From JBFWIL01 sp050256015 (GTDB taxonomy: Bacteria; Bacteroidota; Bacteroidia; Bacteroidales; Prolixibacteraceae), in the NCBI GenBank assembly GCA_050256015.1, contig JBFWIL010000013.1:1-20138 (forward strand): a DNA stretch of 20,138 bases, read 5' to 3'. Shown piece by piece: positions 6,729-14,823 of this stretch (the stretch's first letter is position 1; each line of letters starts with the position of its first letter). The position numbers and the translations under genes are program-made. Under the pieces are notes generated by a model. It saw only the letters and a program-made list of their open reading frames with translations, had not been told where the DNA came from and ran no database searches.

Positions 6729-6760
6729 ATTGGATTTCAAACGATAATTCTCTAAAATTG
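6729..6760 (+). promoter_or_regulatory. Candidate promoter of the ECF sigma gene
   Basis: ATTG (6729-6732) and TAAAATTG (6753-6760) each differ from the TTTG / TAnnTTTG consensus by one base and are 20 bp apart. Transcription would begin near 6764-6768. That leaves almost no leader for ATG 6774 and about 30 nt for the internal ATG at 6798. Confidence 0.4.
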
Positions 6761-6773
6761 TATTACTGTTTCT

Positions 6774-7394
6774 ATGAAGATTTTACAGAGAGCATGTATG
6801 ACGGAAGTTAATCCCACTCAGGATAAGATGCTTGTATCAGCACTCAGAAAGAATAATCCGAAGGCTTTTGATGCGTTGTTCCGTAAATACGCACAATCTT
6901 TATACCTGTTTGTTTACAGCATCCTGAAAGATGACTTTGAGGCAGAAGAAGCCGTACAGTCCATTTTTATGAAAATTTGGGAGAAACGTCATGCCCTGAA
7001 CTCGGATCTTTCCTTTAAATCTTACCTTTTTACTATTGCGTTGAATATCACCAGAAAGTATTACCGGAAAAAAGCCCTGGAATTGCGCTACAAACAGGAG
7101 CTGGCTATTGAGTTGCAGGCCGGTTCCGAATCTGAACTTACGGTAATGGAATACCGCAGTTTACTGGATTATGTGGAAGAGTTGATCGGGAAACTTACTC
7201 CGGCGAGAAGGGAAATTTTTCTGCTCAGCAAAAAAGAAGGACTTAAAAATGCAGAGATTGCCCGTAAGTTGAAGATATCCGAACAAACGGTTAAAAATCA
7301 GCTTACTAAAGCCCGCTCTTTTTTACTTTCCCAGGCGGAAAAAGACGGCAGGGACAGCCTGATGCTGTTTTTTATGTTTTTTAACATGAATTAA
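6774..7394 (+). CDS. ECF-type RNA polymerase sigma factor (Bacteroidetes FecI-like)
   Basis: A 206-residue sigma-70 family factor of the extracytoplasmic-function group expanded in Bacteroidetes. Region 2 spans about 31-98 (AFDALFRKYAQSLYLF, then FEAEEAVQSIFMKIWEKR and the YLFTIALNITRKYYRKK helix). Region 4 spans about 138-186, with LTPARREIFLLSKKEG and the helix-turn-helix NAEIARKLKISEQTVKNQLTKA (159-180). The first eight residues may not be used: ATG 6798 (residue 9) is in frame and gives a more usual N terminus and a longer leader from the candidate promoter. The FecR-type anti-sigma factor follows after 65 bp, then STN-bearing SusC. Family knowledge predicts that this factor transcribes the susCD genes when FecR releases it. 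Confidence 0.95.
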   Translation: MKILQRACMTEVNPTQDKMLVSALRKNNPKAFDALFRKYAQSLYLFVYSILKDDFEAEEAVQSIFMKIWEKRHALNSDLSFKSYLFTIALNITRKYYRKKALELRYKQELAIELQAGSESELTVMEYRSLLDYVEELIGKLTPARREIFLLSKKEGLKNAEIARKLKISEQTVKNQLTKARSFLLSQAEKDGRDSLMLFFMFFNMN

Positions 7395-7459
7395 TCCGGT
7401 CTGGACCATGGTACCATTTGCTTTATCGGGGATAATAGAACCGAGAAAGCAATTGAAAT

Positions 7460-8488
7460 ATGGGGTTTAGAGCTGAAATCGTGAAAAAATTCCTGGCAGG
7501 GCGATTCTCCCTGGAAGAGAAGGAAAGGGTAGATGCGTATTTCCTGGAAGACAGGTATACCCGGGATGTGGACCGTGTGCTGGAAGAATACTGGGATGAA
7601 CTTACCGGTAAAAAAAGTCTGTCTGTAAAAAAGCTGGACCATATTCTGGACCGAATAGTTCATCATATTCATCTGGACTCGGTCCGGAGAGCCGGACCGT
7701 TTCGTATACTATGGCAGACCTGGTCAAGAGTAGCTGCCGTATTGCTTTTACCGGTTCTTTTGCTGAGCGGGCATTTTCTTCTGCATAATCATTCCGGAGA
7801 AAAAGAGAGCTGGGTGGAAGTTCATTCCCCTTATGGAAGCAGGGTGCAGTTTTCTCTCCCAGACGGTTCAACGGGCTGGTTGAACGGAGGATCTGTAATT
7901 TGTTATCCGGCACAGTTTGAACGTACCCGCACTGTTCGTCTCGAAGGAGAGGCCTTTTTTGAGGTGGTGAAGAATCCTTCTTTTCCTTTTTTGGTTTCCC
8001 TTAAGGGTATGGATATCCGGGTGGTGGGAACCTCTTTTAACGTGGTGGCTTATGCTCAGGATTCCATTACCGAGGTAACCGTGGCTTCGGGAAAAGTTCA
8101 GGTAAAAGGAAAGGATCTGGCCTTTCAGGAAAAGCTTCTTCCTTCAGAACATCTTGAGGTTAATCTGCAACGAAAGCGGGTGAGCAAGTCGGTTGTCGAT
8201 GTGGAGAGTTATATCTCCTGGAAAAACGGCAAGCTTGTTTTCCGGAATGAACAGCTGGATGATGTGATGCGGAAGGTTGCCCGTTATTATAATGCAGATG
8301 TGGAAATTGCTCCGGAAGTGAGCCGGGAGCAGTCTTTCCGGGCTATATTGGAAGACGAAGCGCTGGCAGAAGTACTCCGGTATATGGAGTTGACCATGCC
8401 CATAAGCTGTTCCGTCCGGGAAAGAGGGCCGACGCCCGAAGGTACGGTGTCAAAACGAAAGATTATTATAAATAATGCGATAAAATAG
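7460..8488 (+). CDS. FecR-type transmembrane anti-sigma factor
   Basis: A 342-residue single-pass inner-membrane protein. Residues 1-85 are cytoplasmic and would hold the sigma factor. The transmembrane helix is about 91-107 (VAAVLLLPVLLLSGHFL). The periplasmic FecR domain (about 118-216) has SPYGSRVQFSLPDGSTGWLN, LEGEAFFEV (161-169) and VVGTSFNVVAY (188-198). The C-terminal DUF4974/STN-like domain (about 256-318) has GKLVFRNEQLDDVMRKVARYYNADVEI. Together with the sigma factor it forms the usual cell-surface signalling pair: the STN domain of the cognate SusC contacts the periplasmic part, and the signal frees or activates the sigma factor. The order sigma, FecR, SusC, SusD is conserved in Bacteroidetes. 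Confidence 0.95.
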   Translation: MGFRAEIVKKFLAGRFSLEEKERVDAYFLEDRYTRDVDRVLEEYWDELTGKKSLSVKKLDHILDRIVHHIHLDSVRRAGPFRILWQTWSRVAAVLLLPVLLLSGHFLLHNHSGEKESWVEVHSPYGSRVQFSLPDGSTGWLNGGSVICYPAQFERTRTVRLEGEAFFEVVKNPSFPFLVSLKGMDIRVVGTSFNVVAYAQDSITEVTVASGKVQVKGKDLAFQEKLLPSEHLEVNLQRKRVSKSVVDVESYISWKNGKLVFRNEQLDDVMRKVARYYNADVEIAPEVSREQSFRAILEDEALAEVLRYMELTMPISCSVRERGPTPEGTVSKRKIIINNAIK

Positions 8489-8507
8489 TGAATGCCTATG
8501 TAACACT

Positions 8508-8559
8508 GTTTGTAACGAATGTGTTTGTAAAAAAACAAGGAAGCGCTGTCAACACTTCC
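8508..8559 (+). promoter_or_regulatory. Repeats and small hairpin in the susC upstream region
   Basis: The 123-bp gap between fecR and susC holds two exact copies of GTTTGTAA (8508-8515 and 8523-8530, 15 bp apart). It also holds a 5-bp inverted repeat, GGAAG (8539-8543) and CTTCC (8555-8559), around 11 nt. No TAnnTTTG box of the housekeeping type was found, which agrees with transcription by the ECF sigma factor. The boundaries of an ECF promoter cannot be fixed by eye. Confidence 0.35.
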
Positions 8560-8611
8560 CTGTCAGCTTGTGAGTCTTAAACATGTAATAACTCAGTAAA
8601 AACTCAAATTT

Positions 8612-11600
8612 ATGAAAAAAAAACATGAAAAAGGGGAGGGCATGCCCAATCCTTTGCTAAATTTTTTGCGCATGATGAAATTAATTGTACTGCTTATCTT
8701 TCTGGGGCTGGTACAGGTCAATGCCTCGGATTTGTATGCGCAGAAGAATCTGCTTTCCGTCAATTCAGAAAATGAACGGATTGAATCTATTCTTCTGGAT
8801 ATAGAGAATCATTCGAACTATAAGTTTATTTACAACAAATCGGAGATCGATGTGGAGGCTTTGAAAAGCATCCGGATGAATGACAAACCGATTGTGGAAG
8901 TTCTGGATCAGTTGTTTGATGGAGAAAACATCAAATACACTTTTTATGACAAACAGGTAATTCTTACCAAAGCCGGATCAACAGGGCTGATTCAGCAGCC
9001 TGCCCGGAATATTTCCGGTACGGTGAAGGGAACCGACGGATTTCCGGTTCCGGGAGCAACCGTTGTGGTGAAAGGCACTTCAAACGGGACCATAACTGAT
9101 ATGGACGGGAACTATACCCTGGGAAATGTTTCTCCCGATGCGGTATTGCAATTTTCCTTTGTGGGTATGAAAATGCAGGAGATTCCGGTTTCCGGCAGGC
9201 AGCAGATCAATGTGGTGCTGGAGCAGGAGACCATCGGGCTGGAAGAAGTTGTGGCTATTGGTTACGGAACGGTTAAGAAACGTGATATTACCGGTTCCGT
9301 GGCTTCGGTTGGCGGAGACAAGCTGGCTGCCGTGCCGGTGAGTAATGTGGCCCAGGCTCTGAAAGGCCGGTTGCCCGGGGTTAATGTGGTTTCCCAGGAC
9401 GGCCGTCCCGATGCCGAGATCTCTATCCGTGTGCGCGGGGGCGGTTCGGTGTCCCAAAGCAATGAGCCTCTGCTTATTGTTGACGGATTTCCGGTCAGCT
9501 CGCTGAGCGACATTCCGGCTGCCCAGATCGAAAGCATTGACGTGCTTAAAGATGCTTCTTCAACAGCTATTTACGGGGCCCGTGGAGCCAACGGGGTTAT
9601 TATTGTGACCACCAAAAGCGGCCGGACCGGTAAACTGACGGTGAGCTACGACGGGTATATGCAGTTTAACTCGCCGACCAAGTATCTGGAAACTATGAAT
9701 GCCTATGATTATGTTGCCTACAACTGGGGTTATGCCGCTGCAATCGGAGACAACTATGCAGACGCCTGGGAACGGCTTTGGGGCATTGGGCGTTATGAAG
9801 ATACCTACAACAATTCGGAAGGGATTGATCATTACAAAAATGTGGCTGCAAAAAACTTTTCCAAGGAAGCATATGACAATTCTTTCTCGCACAGCCACAA
9901 CCTGAATGTTTCCAGCGGAAATGACAAGACCAAGTACATTTTTTCGCTCAACCATACCGACGATGACGGAATGAAAGTAAATTCCTGGTATCAGCGGACC
10001 AGCGTGTCGTTTAAACTGGATCAGAAAATCCGGGATAAGCTCGACTTTTCCGTGGATGCGCGTTTTACCAATGTAGACCAGGTGGGAGACGAAAGCACTA
10101 CCAACGGCCGGGGGTCCATACTGTCCTCTTCCTACTGGTTCCGTCCCATTGCCACGGATGATGTGCTGGGCGAACTGGATGAGTCGGTCAATACCCAGCT
10201 GGGCATGTACACGGAGATCCTGCAGGATAATTACAATCCGGTAGCCCGGATGAAAGATTACCGTCCTTATTCGCGAAACCGTTCTTTGCGGGCCAATACT
10301 TCGCTGAGCTGGACTCCCGTTAAAGGTTTGACAGCCCGGTCTGAATTGGGACTTAGCACTTACTGGAACCGCGAAAAAACATGGTCGGGGGCGATTTACA
10401 ATGACTATTACGAAGACGGGGTCAAGACCTATGGCGGGAATGCCTCCATTGAAAGTTCCGAAGGCTGGCACTTGCGCTGGGTGAACACGCTGAGCTATGA
10501 ATTTCAGAACCTGGGGGAAGATCACAGCCTGACGCTGATGGCCGGACAGGAGGTTACCGACTCGGGTTCGGAAAGAATTGAGATCTGGGGAAATTATTTC
10601 CCGGCTTCTTTTGATGCCGACCGGGCTTTTGCCATGATGGACCAGCACCGCGAAACGGGCGAAGACGGAACCGTGTATTACGGATATGAGTCAAACACAG
10701 GCACGCCCGATCGTCTGGAATCTTACTTTGGCCGTGTCAATTATTCCTATAAGGGACGTTACCTGCTTACCGCCACTTTTCGCGCCGACGGCTCTTCCAA
10801 ATTTGCACCTACCCATCGTTGGGGGTATTTCCCGGCAGGGGCAGTGGCTTGGAGGATGTCGGAAGAGGCATTCCTGAGCGATGTGCACTGGCTGGATAAC
10901 CTGAAATTGCGGCTGTCTTACGGTACCGTGGGAAACGACGGGATTGATGCCAGTCTCTGGAAAATGAACTGGGAATCGGACGGACTGACCCGCTATTCGA
11001 TCAACGAGCAACAGCAGTCGGCTTATGTTCCCGCATCGGAAACCATTGCCAATCCCGACCTGAAGTGGGAAACCACCACCACCCGCAATCTTGGTTTTGA
11101 CTATGGATTTTTCAACAACCGGATTTACGGAACTCTTGATCTGTATAAGAATACCACGGAAGATCTGCTTATGCTGACTTCGGTGCCGGCATACACCGGT
11201 TTTTCCATGACTTATGAAAACATCGGGGAAACCAGCAACAAGGGTATTGAACTTGCCATTGGGGCCGACCTGGTTCGTTCGCGTGACTTTAACCTGATGG
11301 CCAGTGTTAATGTGAACATTAACCGGGGTGAAGTGGAGGAACTGGCCGAAGGTGTTGACGGATTGTACAGTACCCAGTGGGGATCGTCCATGACCCAGCC
11401 CAATACCGGCGATTACATTCTGCAGGAGGGAAAGGCCGTGGGGCAGGTTCGCGGCTATACCTATGACGGCTGGTATACTGAAGAAGATTTTAATTATGCC
11501 GACGGGGTGTATACGCTCAAAAGCGGTGTGGCTGATATCGGCTCCGGAATTATCGGGACGGTTTACGGAACCTCTTCCAATAAACCGGGAGGCCAGGTGG

Positions 11601-12271
11601 CTTATCCCGGGGTGATCAAGTACAAGGACATAAGCGGTCCCGACGGCTCTCCCGACGGAGTGGTCGATGAAAATGACGTGACTATTATCGGCGATATGAA
11701 TCCGAAGCATACCGGCGGATTCAGCATCAGCGGAAATTACAAAAACATTGATTTTGGGCTGGATTTCAACTGGAGTTACGGAAACAAAATATACAATGCC
11801 AACTATCTGGCGGCCTTCTATGGCAGTAAGGAAGACGGCCTGTACCGGAACCGCCTGGATAAATTGTCTACGTCCTACAAAATTTATGACATTCAGAACG
11901 GTCAGCTTACCCGTGTCCACGAACCTTCAGACCTGAAGGCGCTTAACACGAATGCAACCACTTTCCTGCCCTATCACGAAAACCCGGTGTGTTCCACGCT
12001 TGGTATTGAAGACGGTTCCTATCTGCGGTTAAACACGGTTACCCTGGGCTATTCCTTATCCAAAAGGATCCTTTCCAGGCTTGGCCTGCAGAAAGTGCGC
12101 GTTTACGGTTCCGTTTACAATGCCTTTACCATTACGGGGTACGACGGCCTTGATCCGGAAGTCAATACGAATACAAGTCAGGGGAACGCCGAGTATCCGA
12201 CTGTCGGTTTGGACTGGGGATCTTATCCGCGGGCACGGTCCTACACCCTTGGCGTAAACATTGAATTCTAA
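8612..12271 (+). CDS. SusC/RagA-family TonB-dependent outer-membrane transporter with STN domain
   Basis: A 1219-residue outer-membrane transporter that would import oligosaccharides using TonB energy, capped by the SusD partner. A basic N terminus and hydrophobic core (about 20-35) form a signal peptide ending near LYAQ (41-44); Met11 and Met21 are possible later starts. Domains: STN (about 48-120), which signals to FecR; carboxypeptidase-regulatory-like beta-sandwich (about 133-205, ISGTVKG...TDMDGNYTL); the linker EEVVAIGYGTVKKRDITGS (211-229) typical of SusC; plug (about 222-336), containing IRVRGGGS and VDGFP and ending YGARGANGVIIVTTK; and a 22-strand barrel to the terminal aromatic-rich strand ending IEF. 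The STN domain is present only in SusC proteins wired to sigma/anti-sigma pairs, matching the two genes upstream. SusD follows after 17 bp, so they are one operon. Confidence 0.97.
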   Translation: MKKKHEKGEGMPNPLLNFLRMMKLIVLLIFLGLVQVNASDLYAQKNLLSVNSENERIESILLDIENHSNYKFIYNKSEIDVEALKSIRMNDKPIVEVLDQLFDGENIKYTFYDKQVILTKAGSTGLIQQPARNISGTVKGTDGFPVPGATVVVKGTSNGTITDMDGNYTLGNVSPDAVLQFSFVGMKMQEIPVSGRQQINVVLEQETIGLEEVVAIGYGTVKKRDITGSVASVGGDKLAAVPVSNVAQALKGRLPGVNVVSQDGRPDAEISIRVRGGGSVSQSNEPLLIVDGFPVSSLSDIPAAQIESIDVLKDASSTAIYGARGANGVIIVTTKSGRTGKLTVSYDGYMQFNSPTKYLETMNAYDYVAYNWGYAAAIGDNYADAWERLWGIGRYEDTYNNSEGIDHYKNVAAKNFSKEAYDNSFSHSHNLNVSSGNDKTKYIFSLNHTDDDGMKVNSWYQRTSVSFKLDQKIRDKLDFSVDARFTNVDQVGDESTTNGRGSILSSSYWFRPIATDDVLGELDESVNTQLGMYTEILQDNYNPVARMKDYRPYSRNRSLRANTSLSWTPVKGLTARSELGLSTYWNREKTWSGAIYNDYYEDGVKTYGGNASIESSEGWHLRWVNTLSYEFQNLGEDHSLTLMAGQEVTDSGSERIEIWGNYFPASFDADRAFAMMDQHRETGEDGTVYYGYESNTGTPDRLESYFGRVNYSYKGRYLLTATFRADGSSKFAPTHRWGYFPAGAVAWRMSEEAFLSDVHWLDNLKLRLSYGTVGNDGIDASLWKMNWESDGLTRYSINEQQQSAYVPASETIANPDLKWETTTTRNLGFDYGFFNNRIYGTLDLYKNTTEDLLMLTSVPAYTGFSMTYENIGETSNKGIELAIGADLVRSRDFNLMASVNVNINRGEVEELAEGVDGLYSTQWGSSMTQPNTGDYILQEGKAVGQVRGYTYDGWYTEEDFNYADGVYTLKSGVADIGSGIIGTVYGTSSNKPGGQVAYPGVIKYKDISGPDGSPDGVVDENDVTIIGDMNPKHTGGFSISGNYKNIDFGLDFNWSYGNKIYNANYLAAFYGSKEDGLYRNRLDKLSTSYKIYDIQNGQLTRVHEPSDLKALNTNATTFLPYHENPVCSTLGIEDGSYLRLNTVTLGYSLSKRILSRLGLQKVRVYGSVYNAFTITGYDGLDPEVNTNTSQGNAEYPTVGLDWGSYPRARSYTLGVNIEF

Positions 12272-12288
12272 TCTTTAATTAAACTGCT

Positions 12289-14391
12289 ATGAAGAAAATT
12301 CTATATACCACACTGGCATTTATGCTGATCCTGTTTACCGCATGCCAGGACGACTACCTTGATGTGTCCTCGCCTTCGAGCGTGGACCAGGACTTTGTTT
12401 TTTCCTCGCCTGATGAGGCTTATAAGGTCGTTGTAGGTTGCTACAACATCTGGAGAGAATGCAATAACGGCTTATTCTATGATTTGGATGTGGTAGGTTC
12501 AGATGCCGAATATCATCCGGAGACTTACGATGCCCAGTTGCGGCATATCCCGGAAGGCTTGTATGCCTCGGAGATTTCCATTGATTATTCGAATGCGGTC
12601 GGAGCCTGGGAAGATCTGTACCAGGTGGCTAACCGGGCCAATATCATTATGGAGGCTATCGGAGAAAAGGATGAATATGTCAATGCGGTTGCTGAAGGGA
12701 AAGCCAATGACTGGACCCAGTTGTACGGAGAGGCAGCCGTGTTCCGGGCTTATGCCTATCATAACCTGATTCGCTATTTCGGGGATGTTCCTCATTTCAG
12801 TGTAGCCATTTATTCCACCTCACAAACCGACAGTACGGCCTGTACGTCACGTGACGAGATTTACGATTTTGAAATTTCTGAGCTGATGCGGGTTGAACCC
12901 CTGATGTACCGGCTTGGAGAAGGCGGGATCAACGCGGAACGGTTCTCCCGCACTTTTGCCCAGGGATTGATCGGGAAGATGGCCCTGTTTGCCGGAGGTT
13001 ACAGCCTGCGCCGCACCGATTTTGATTACGGCAACGTAACTTTTGAGCAGATTGGCACGGAACGCTGGAACGCCAAGTATGTGCGTCGTACGGATTACCA
13101 GGATTATTACGAGATTGCCAAAACATACCTGGAGGCCTGTGTGTCCAATTCCGGATCAGCTTATCTGATCACCTCAGATGACCGGGGAGCCGGATTTAAC
13201 AATCCTTTTCAGCGGAATTATCAGTACAATATGGATCTGGAGGTCAGTCCGGAATCCCTTTACGAGGTGGGGTGCACCCGGGCCCAGGGGAACAGCGAGC
13301 GGCCTTATGCCTTTGGCCGACCTTCGGGTGGCGGCAATTCCAATGCCTACCCGTGTAAAAATTACGGTCAGAGCCGTCTGCAGACCTCTTTCTACTACGG
13401 GGAATTTGATCCACTGGACATGCGCCGCGACGTAACAGCTACCGTAACGGCAAACTCGGGGAGCTGCTCGGAAAGATTGGTCTCTTTTGTTCCCGGTTCC
13501 CGGGAAAAAGGTGGTTTGCCCAACAACAAATGGGATGAAAGCCGGATGTCCGATCCGTATACGGCCAGTCGGCGTCAGTCGGGTGTTAACTGGCCCCAGA
13601 TGCGGATGGCCGATGTGATCCTGATGCTGGCCGAGGTGTATGCGGAGTTGGGGCAGGACGGAGCTGCCCGCGAAGAGTTGAAAAAAGTACGCAGCCGGGC
13701 TTTTCCCGCTGAATACCAGCAGGACAAGGTTAACACTTATGTGGCCGGCCTGTCGGGTGATGCGCTGAAGGAAGCCATTCAGCAGGAACGCAAGTTTGAA
13801 TTTGCCGGGGAGGGATTTCGCCGCTATGATCTGATCCGGACAGGGAAAATGCCCGAAAAGATCAAAGAAGTGCGCGATGAGCAGGAAGCCATGGTTAACG
13901 GATTGAAAACCCAAGGGTATTATACCTTTGAAAACGGAAATACTATTTCCAGTTACATCTGGGTAAAAGCAGTGAATGTGGCCGATCTTGGCATGAGCAA
14001 CATGCTGACAACGCAGTGCGATGTGGATGAGAGTGATTCCACCTATCCGGTAAAATACCCCAGCTGGAGAGGGAATTGTGATCTTTGGGAAGATAATGGT
14101 TTTACTGCTTCATCGGGAGAAAGAAGCCTGGCCATTAAAGGACTGTTCCGCTATATCGATCCTGACGGTGCGGAAGCTGCAGCCTTGGAAGCCGAAGGTT
14201 ATGAGAAAACCGTATGGGGAATCAACATTGTGAATAACGAAGACCAGTATACCAGCGACATTTTTAAGGGATACCCTGATGAGTTTTATACCGGCGGAGT
14301 TCCTCCGCGTTATTTGTTGCCCCTGTCTTCGGAAACCATTTCCAAGTCAAATGGGCTGATAGCCAACGGATATGGATTCTCGCAGCAGTAA
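12289..14391 (+). CDS. SusD/RagB-family surface glycan-binding lipoprotein
   Basis: A 700-residue outer-membrane lipoprotein that forms the lid of the SusC channel and captures glycan. The lipoprotein signal ends LFTAC with lipidated Cys19, followed by QDDYLDV, the usual SusD opening. The TPR-rich fold is visible in ADVILMLAEVYAELGQ with AAREELKKVRSRAFP after it (about 440-470) and in the family signature ERKFEFAGEGFRRYDLIRTG (about 500-519). The protein ends with PPRYLLPLSSETISKSNG and a short tail, as in the family. It is longer than the usual 500-600 residues. The extra length is mainly after DLIRTG, where about 180 residues precede the end, including two cysteines. The operon closes with a strong terminator 82 bp downstream. 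Substrate specificity cannot be read from the sequence. Confidence 0.95.
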   Translation: MKKILYTTLAFMLILFTACQDDYLDVSSPSSVDQDFVFSSPDEAYKVVVGCYNIWRECNNGLFYDLDVVGSDAEYHPETYDAQLRHIPEGLYASEISIDYSNAVGAWEDLYQVANRANIIMEAIGEKDEYVNAVAEGKANDWTQLYGEAAVFRAYAYHNLIRYFGDVPHFSVAIYSTSQTDSTACTSRDEIYDFEISELMRVEPLMYRLGEGGINAERFSRTFAQGLIGKMALFAGGYSLRRTDFDYGNVTFEQIGTERWNAKYVRRTDYQDYYEIAKTYLEACVSNSGSAYLITSDDRGAGFNNPFQRNYQYNMDLEVSPESLYEVGCTRAQGNSERPYAFGRPSGGGNSNAYPCKNYGQSRLQTSFYYGEFDPLDMRRDVTATVTANSGSCSERLVSFVPGSREKGGLPNNKWDESRMSDPYTASRRQSGVNWPQMRMADVILMLAEVYAELGQDGAAREELKKVRSRAFPAEYQQDKVNTYVAGLSGDALKEAIQQERKFEFAGEGFRRYDLIRTGKMPEKIKEVRDEQEAMVNGLKTQGYYTFENGNTISSYIWVKAVNVADLGMSNMLTTQCDVDESDSTYPVKYPSWRGNCDLWEDNGFTASSGERSLAIKGLFRYIDPDGAEAAALEAEGYEKTVWGINIVNNEDQYTSDIFKGYPDEFYTGGVPPRYLLPLSSETISKSNGLIANGYGFSQQ

Positions 14392-14422
14392 CCTGTTGCC
14401 TGTTGTGTTTTAGCCGGTCCGG

Positions 14423-14458
14423 GATGAGCGTACGGTTGTTTGTGCAAGTATACTCATC
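14423..14458 (+). other. Stem-loop in the susD 3' untranslated region
   Basis: GATGAG (14423-14428) pairs with CTCATC (14453-14458). Inside, after one mismatch, GTAC pairs with GTAT (one wobble), and TTG can pair with CAA. There is no T-run, so it is not itself a terminator. It lies between the susD stop and the strong terminator and may stabilise the susCD transcript. Confidence 0.4.
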
Positions 14459-14472
14459 TTGTTATCCGATTC

Positions 14473-14510
14473 CGGTCAGCTGCCATTCCGGGAGCTGACC
14501 GTTTTTTTTT
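14473..14510 (+). terminator. Strong intrinsic terminator after susD
   Basis: CGGTCAGCT (14473-14481) and AGCTGACCG (14493-14501) form a perfect 9-bp stem with an 11-nt loop, followed by nine T residues (14502-14510). This is a textbook Rho-independent terminator for the sigma/FecR/SusC/SusD unit, and it implies that the GH43 gene needs its own promoter. Confidence 0.93.
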
Positions 14511-14532
14511 CTGATTTCTTCGGGGAAATGGG

Positions 14533-14562
14533 TTTGGTTGCCCGTAACCTTTATTAACTTCG
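14533..14562 (+). promoter_or_regulatory. Distal candidate promoter upstream of GH43
   Basis: TTTG (14533-14536) and TAACTTCG (14555-14562, one mismatch to TAnnTTTG) are 18 bp apart, directly after the susCD terminator. If active, it would give a leader of about 255 nt or an independent small RNA. Confidence 0.35.
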
Positions 14563-14576
14563 TACCGGGATCAACT

Positions 14577-14603
14577 GGCTTAAGCCCATCGGAAATATTT
14601 CCG
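14577..14603. repeat. Two adjacent perfect palindromes
   Basis: GGCTTAAGCC (14577-14586, 10 bp) and CGGAAATATTTCCG (14590-14603, 14 bp) are perfect palindromes 3 bp apart. Having no loop, they look more like dimeric protein-binding sites than RNA hairpins. They lie about 145-170 bp upstream of the proximal candidate promoter and just downstream of the distal one, where a bound protein would block elongation or initiation. Confidence 0.4.
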
Positions 14604-14746
14604 GCATGAAAGACCGGGGAGTAAGGTGAAAGCCGTCGGGAGCTGCAGTCAGGAACTGATAAGGTTTGCTGACCTAGCGTTTTGAAAAATACCCGAAAGG
14701 CTTGGGGGCCGATTAAACCAACAATTCCGTATTGAGATGATAAACC

Positions 14747-14754
14747 TATCTTTG
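14747..14754 (+). promoter_or_regulatory. Proximal candidate -7 box for GH43
   Basis: TATCTTTG matches TAnnTTTG exactly, with a predicted start near 14760 and a leader of about 63 nt. No TTTG lies 19-23 bp upstream, as expected of a promoter needing an activator such as the HTCS protein encoded downstream (inference). Confidence 0.45.
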
Positions 14755-14823
14755 ATGTCCTGACGAAAATAAAATAATCTTAATACGAAGTCTTCACTCC
14801 GTTAAATTGAAAAAATAAAACAG

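Larger units (their letters stand above)
14511..14823 (+). other. Long regulatory leader region before the GH43 gene
   Basis: No open reading frame with coding character is seen in this 313-bp stretch between the terminator and the GH43 start. It contains two candidate promoters (14533-14562 and 14747-14754) and two adjacent perfect palindromes (14577-14603). Other possible pairings are GTCAG (14648-14652) with CTGAC (14669-14673) and CGTATT (14728-14733) with AATACG (14782-14787). The last 60 bp are AT-rich. It matches no riboswitch or small-RNA family I know. It could hold an HTCS binding site, a structured leader, or a short non-coding RNA. Confidence 0.5.

Noticed and set aside
9560..11920. 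Two long minus-strand frames (362 and 409 codons) inside susC
   Set aside because: They are antisense to conserved SusC plug and barrel sequence and rich in His, Gln, Val and Ile, as expected from reverse reading of GC-skewed third positions. No start signal or promoter is evident.
14511..14823. Possible group II intron or retron remnant in the GH43 leader
   Set aside because: Some stretches such as AAGGTGAAAGCCG recall intron sequences, but no domain V hairpin, reverse transcriptase fragment or boundary could be found.
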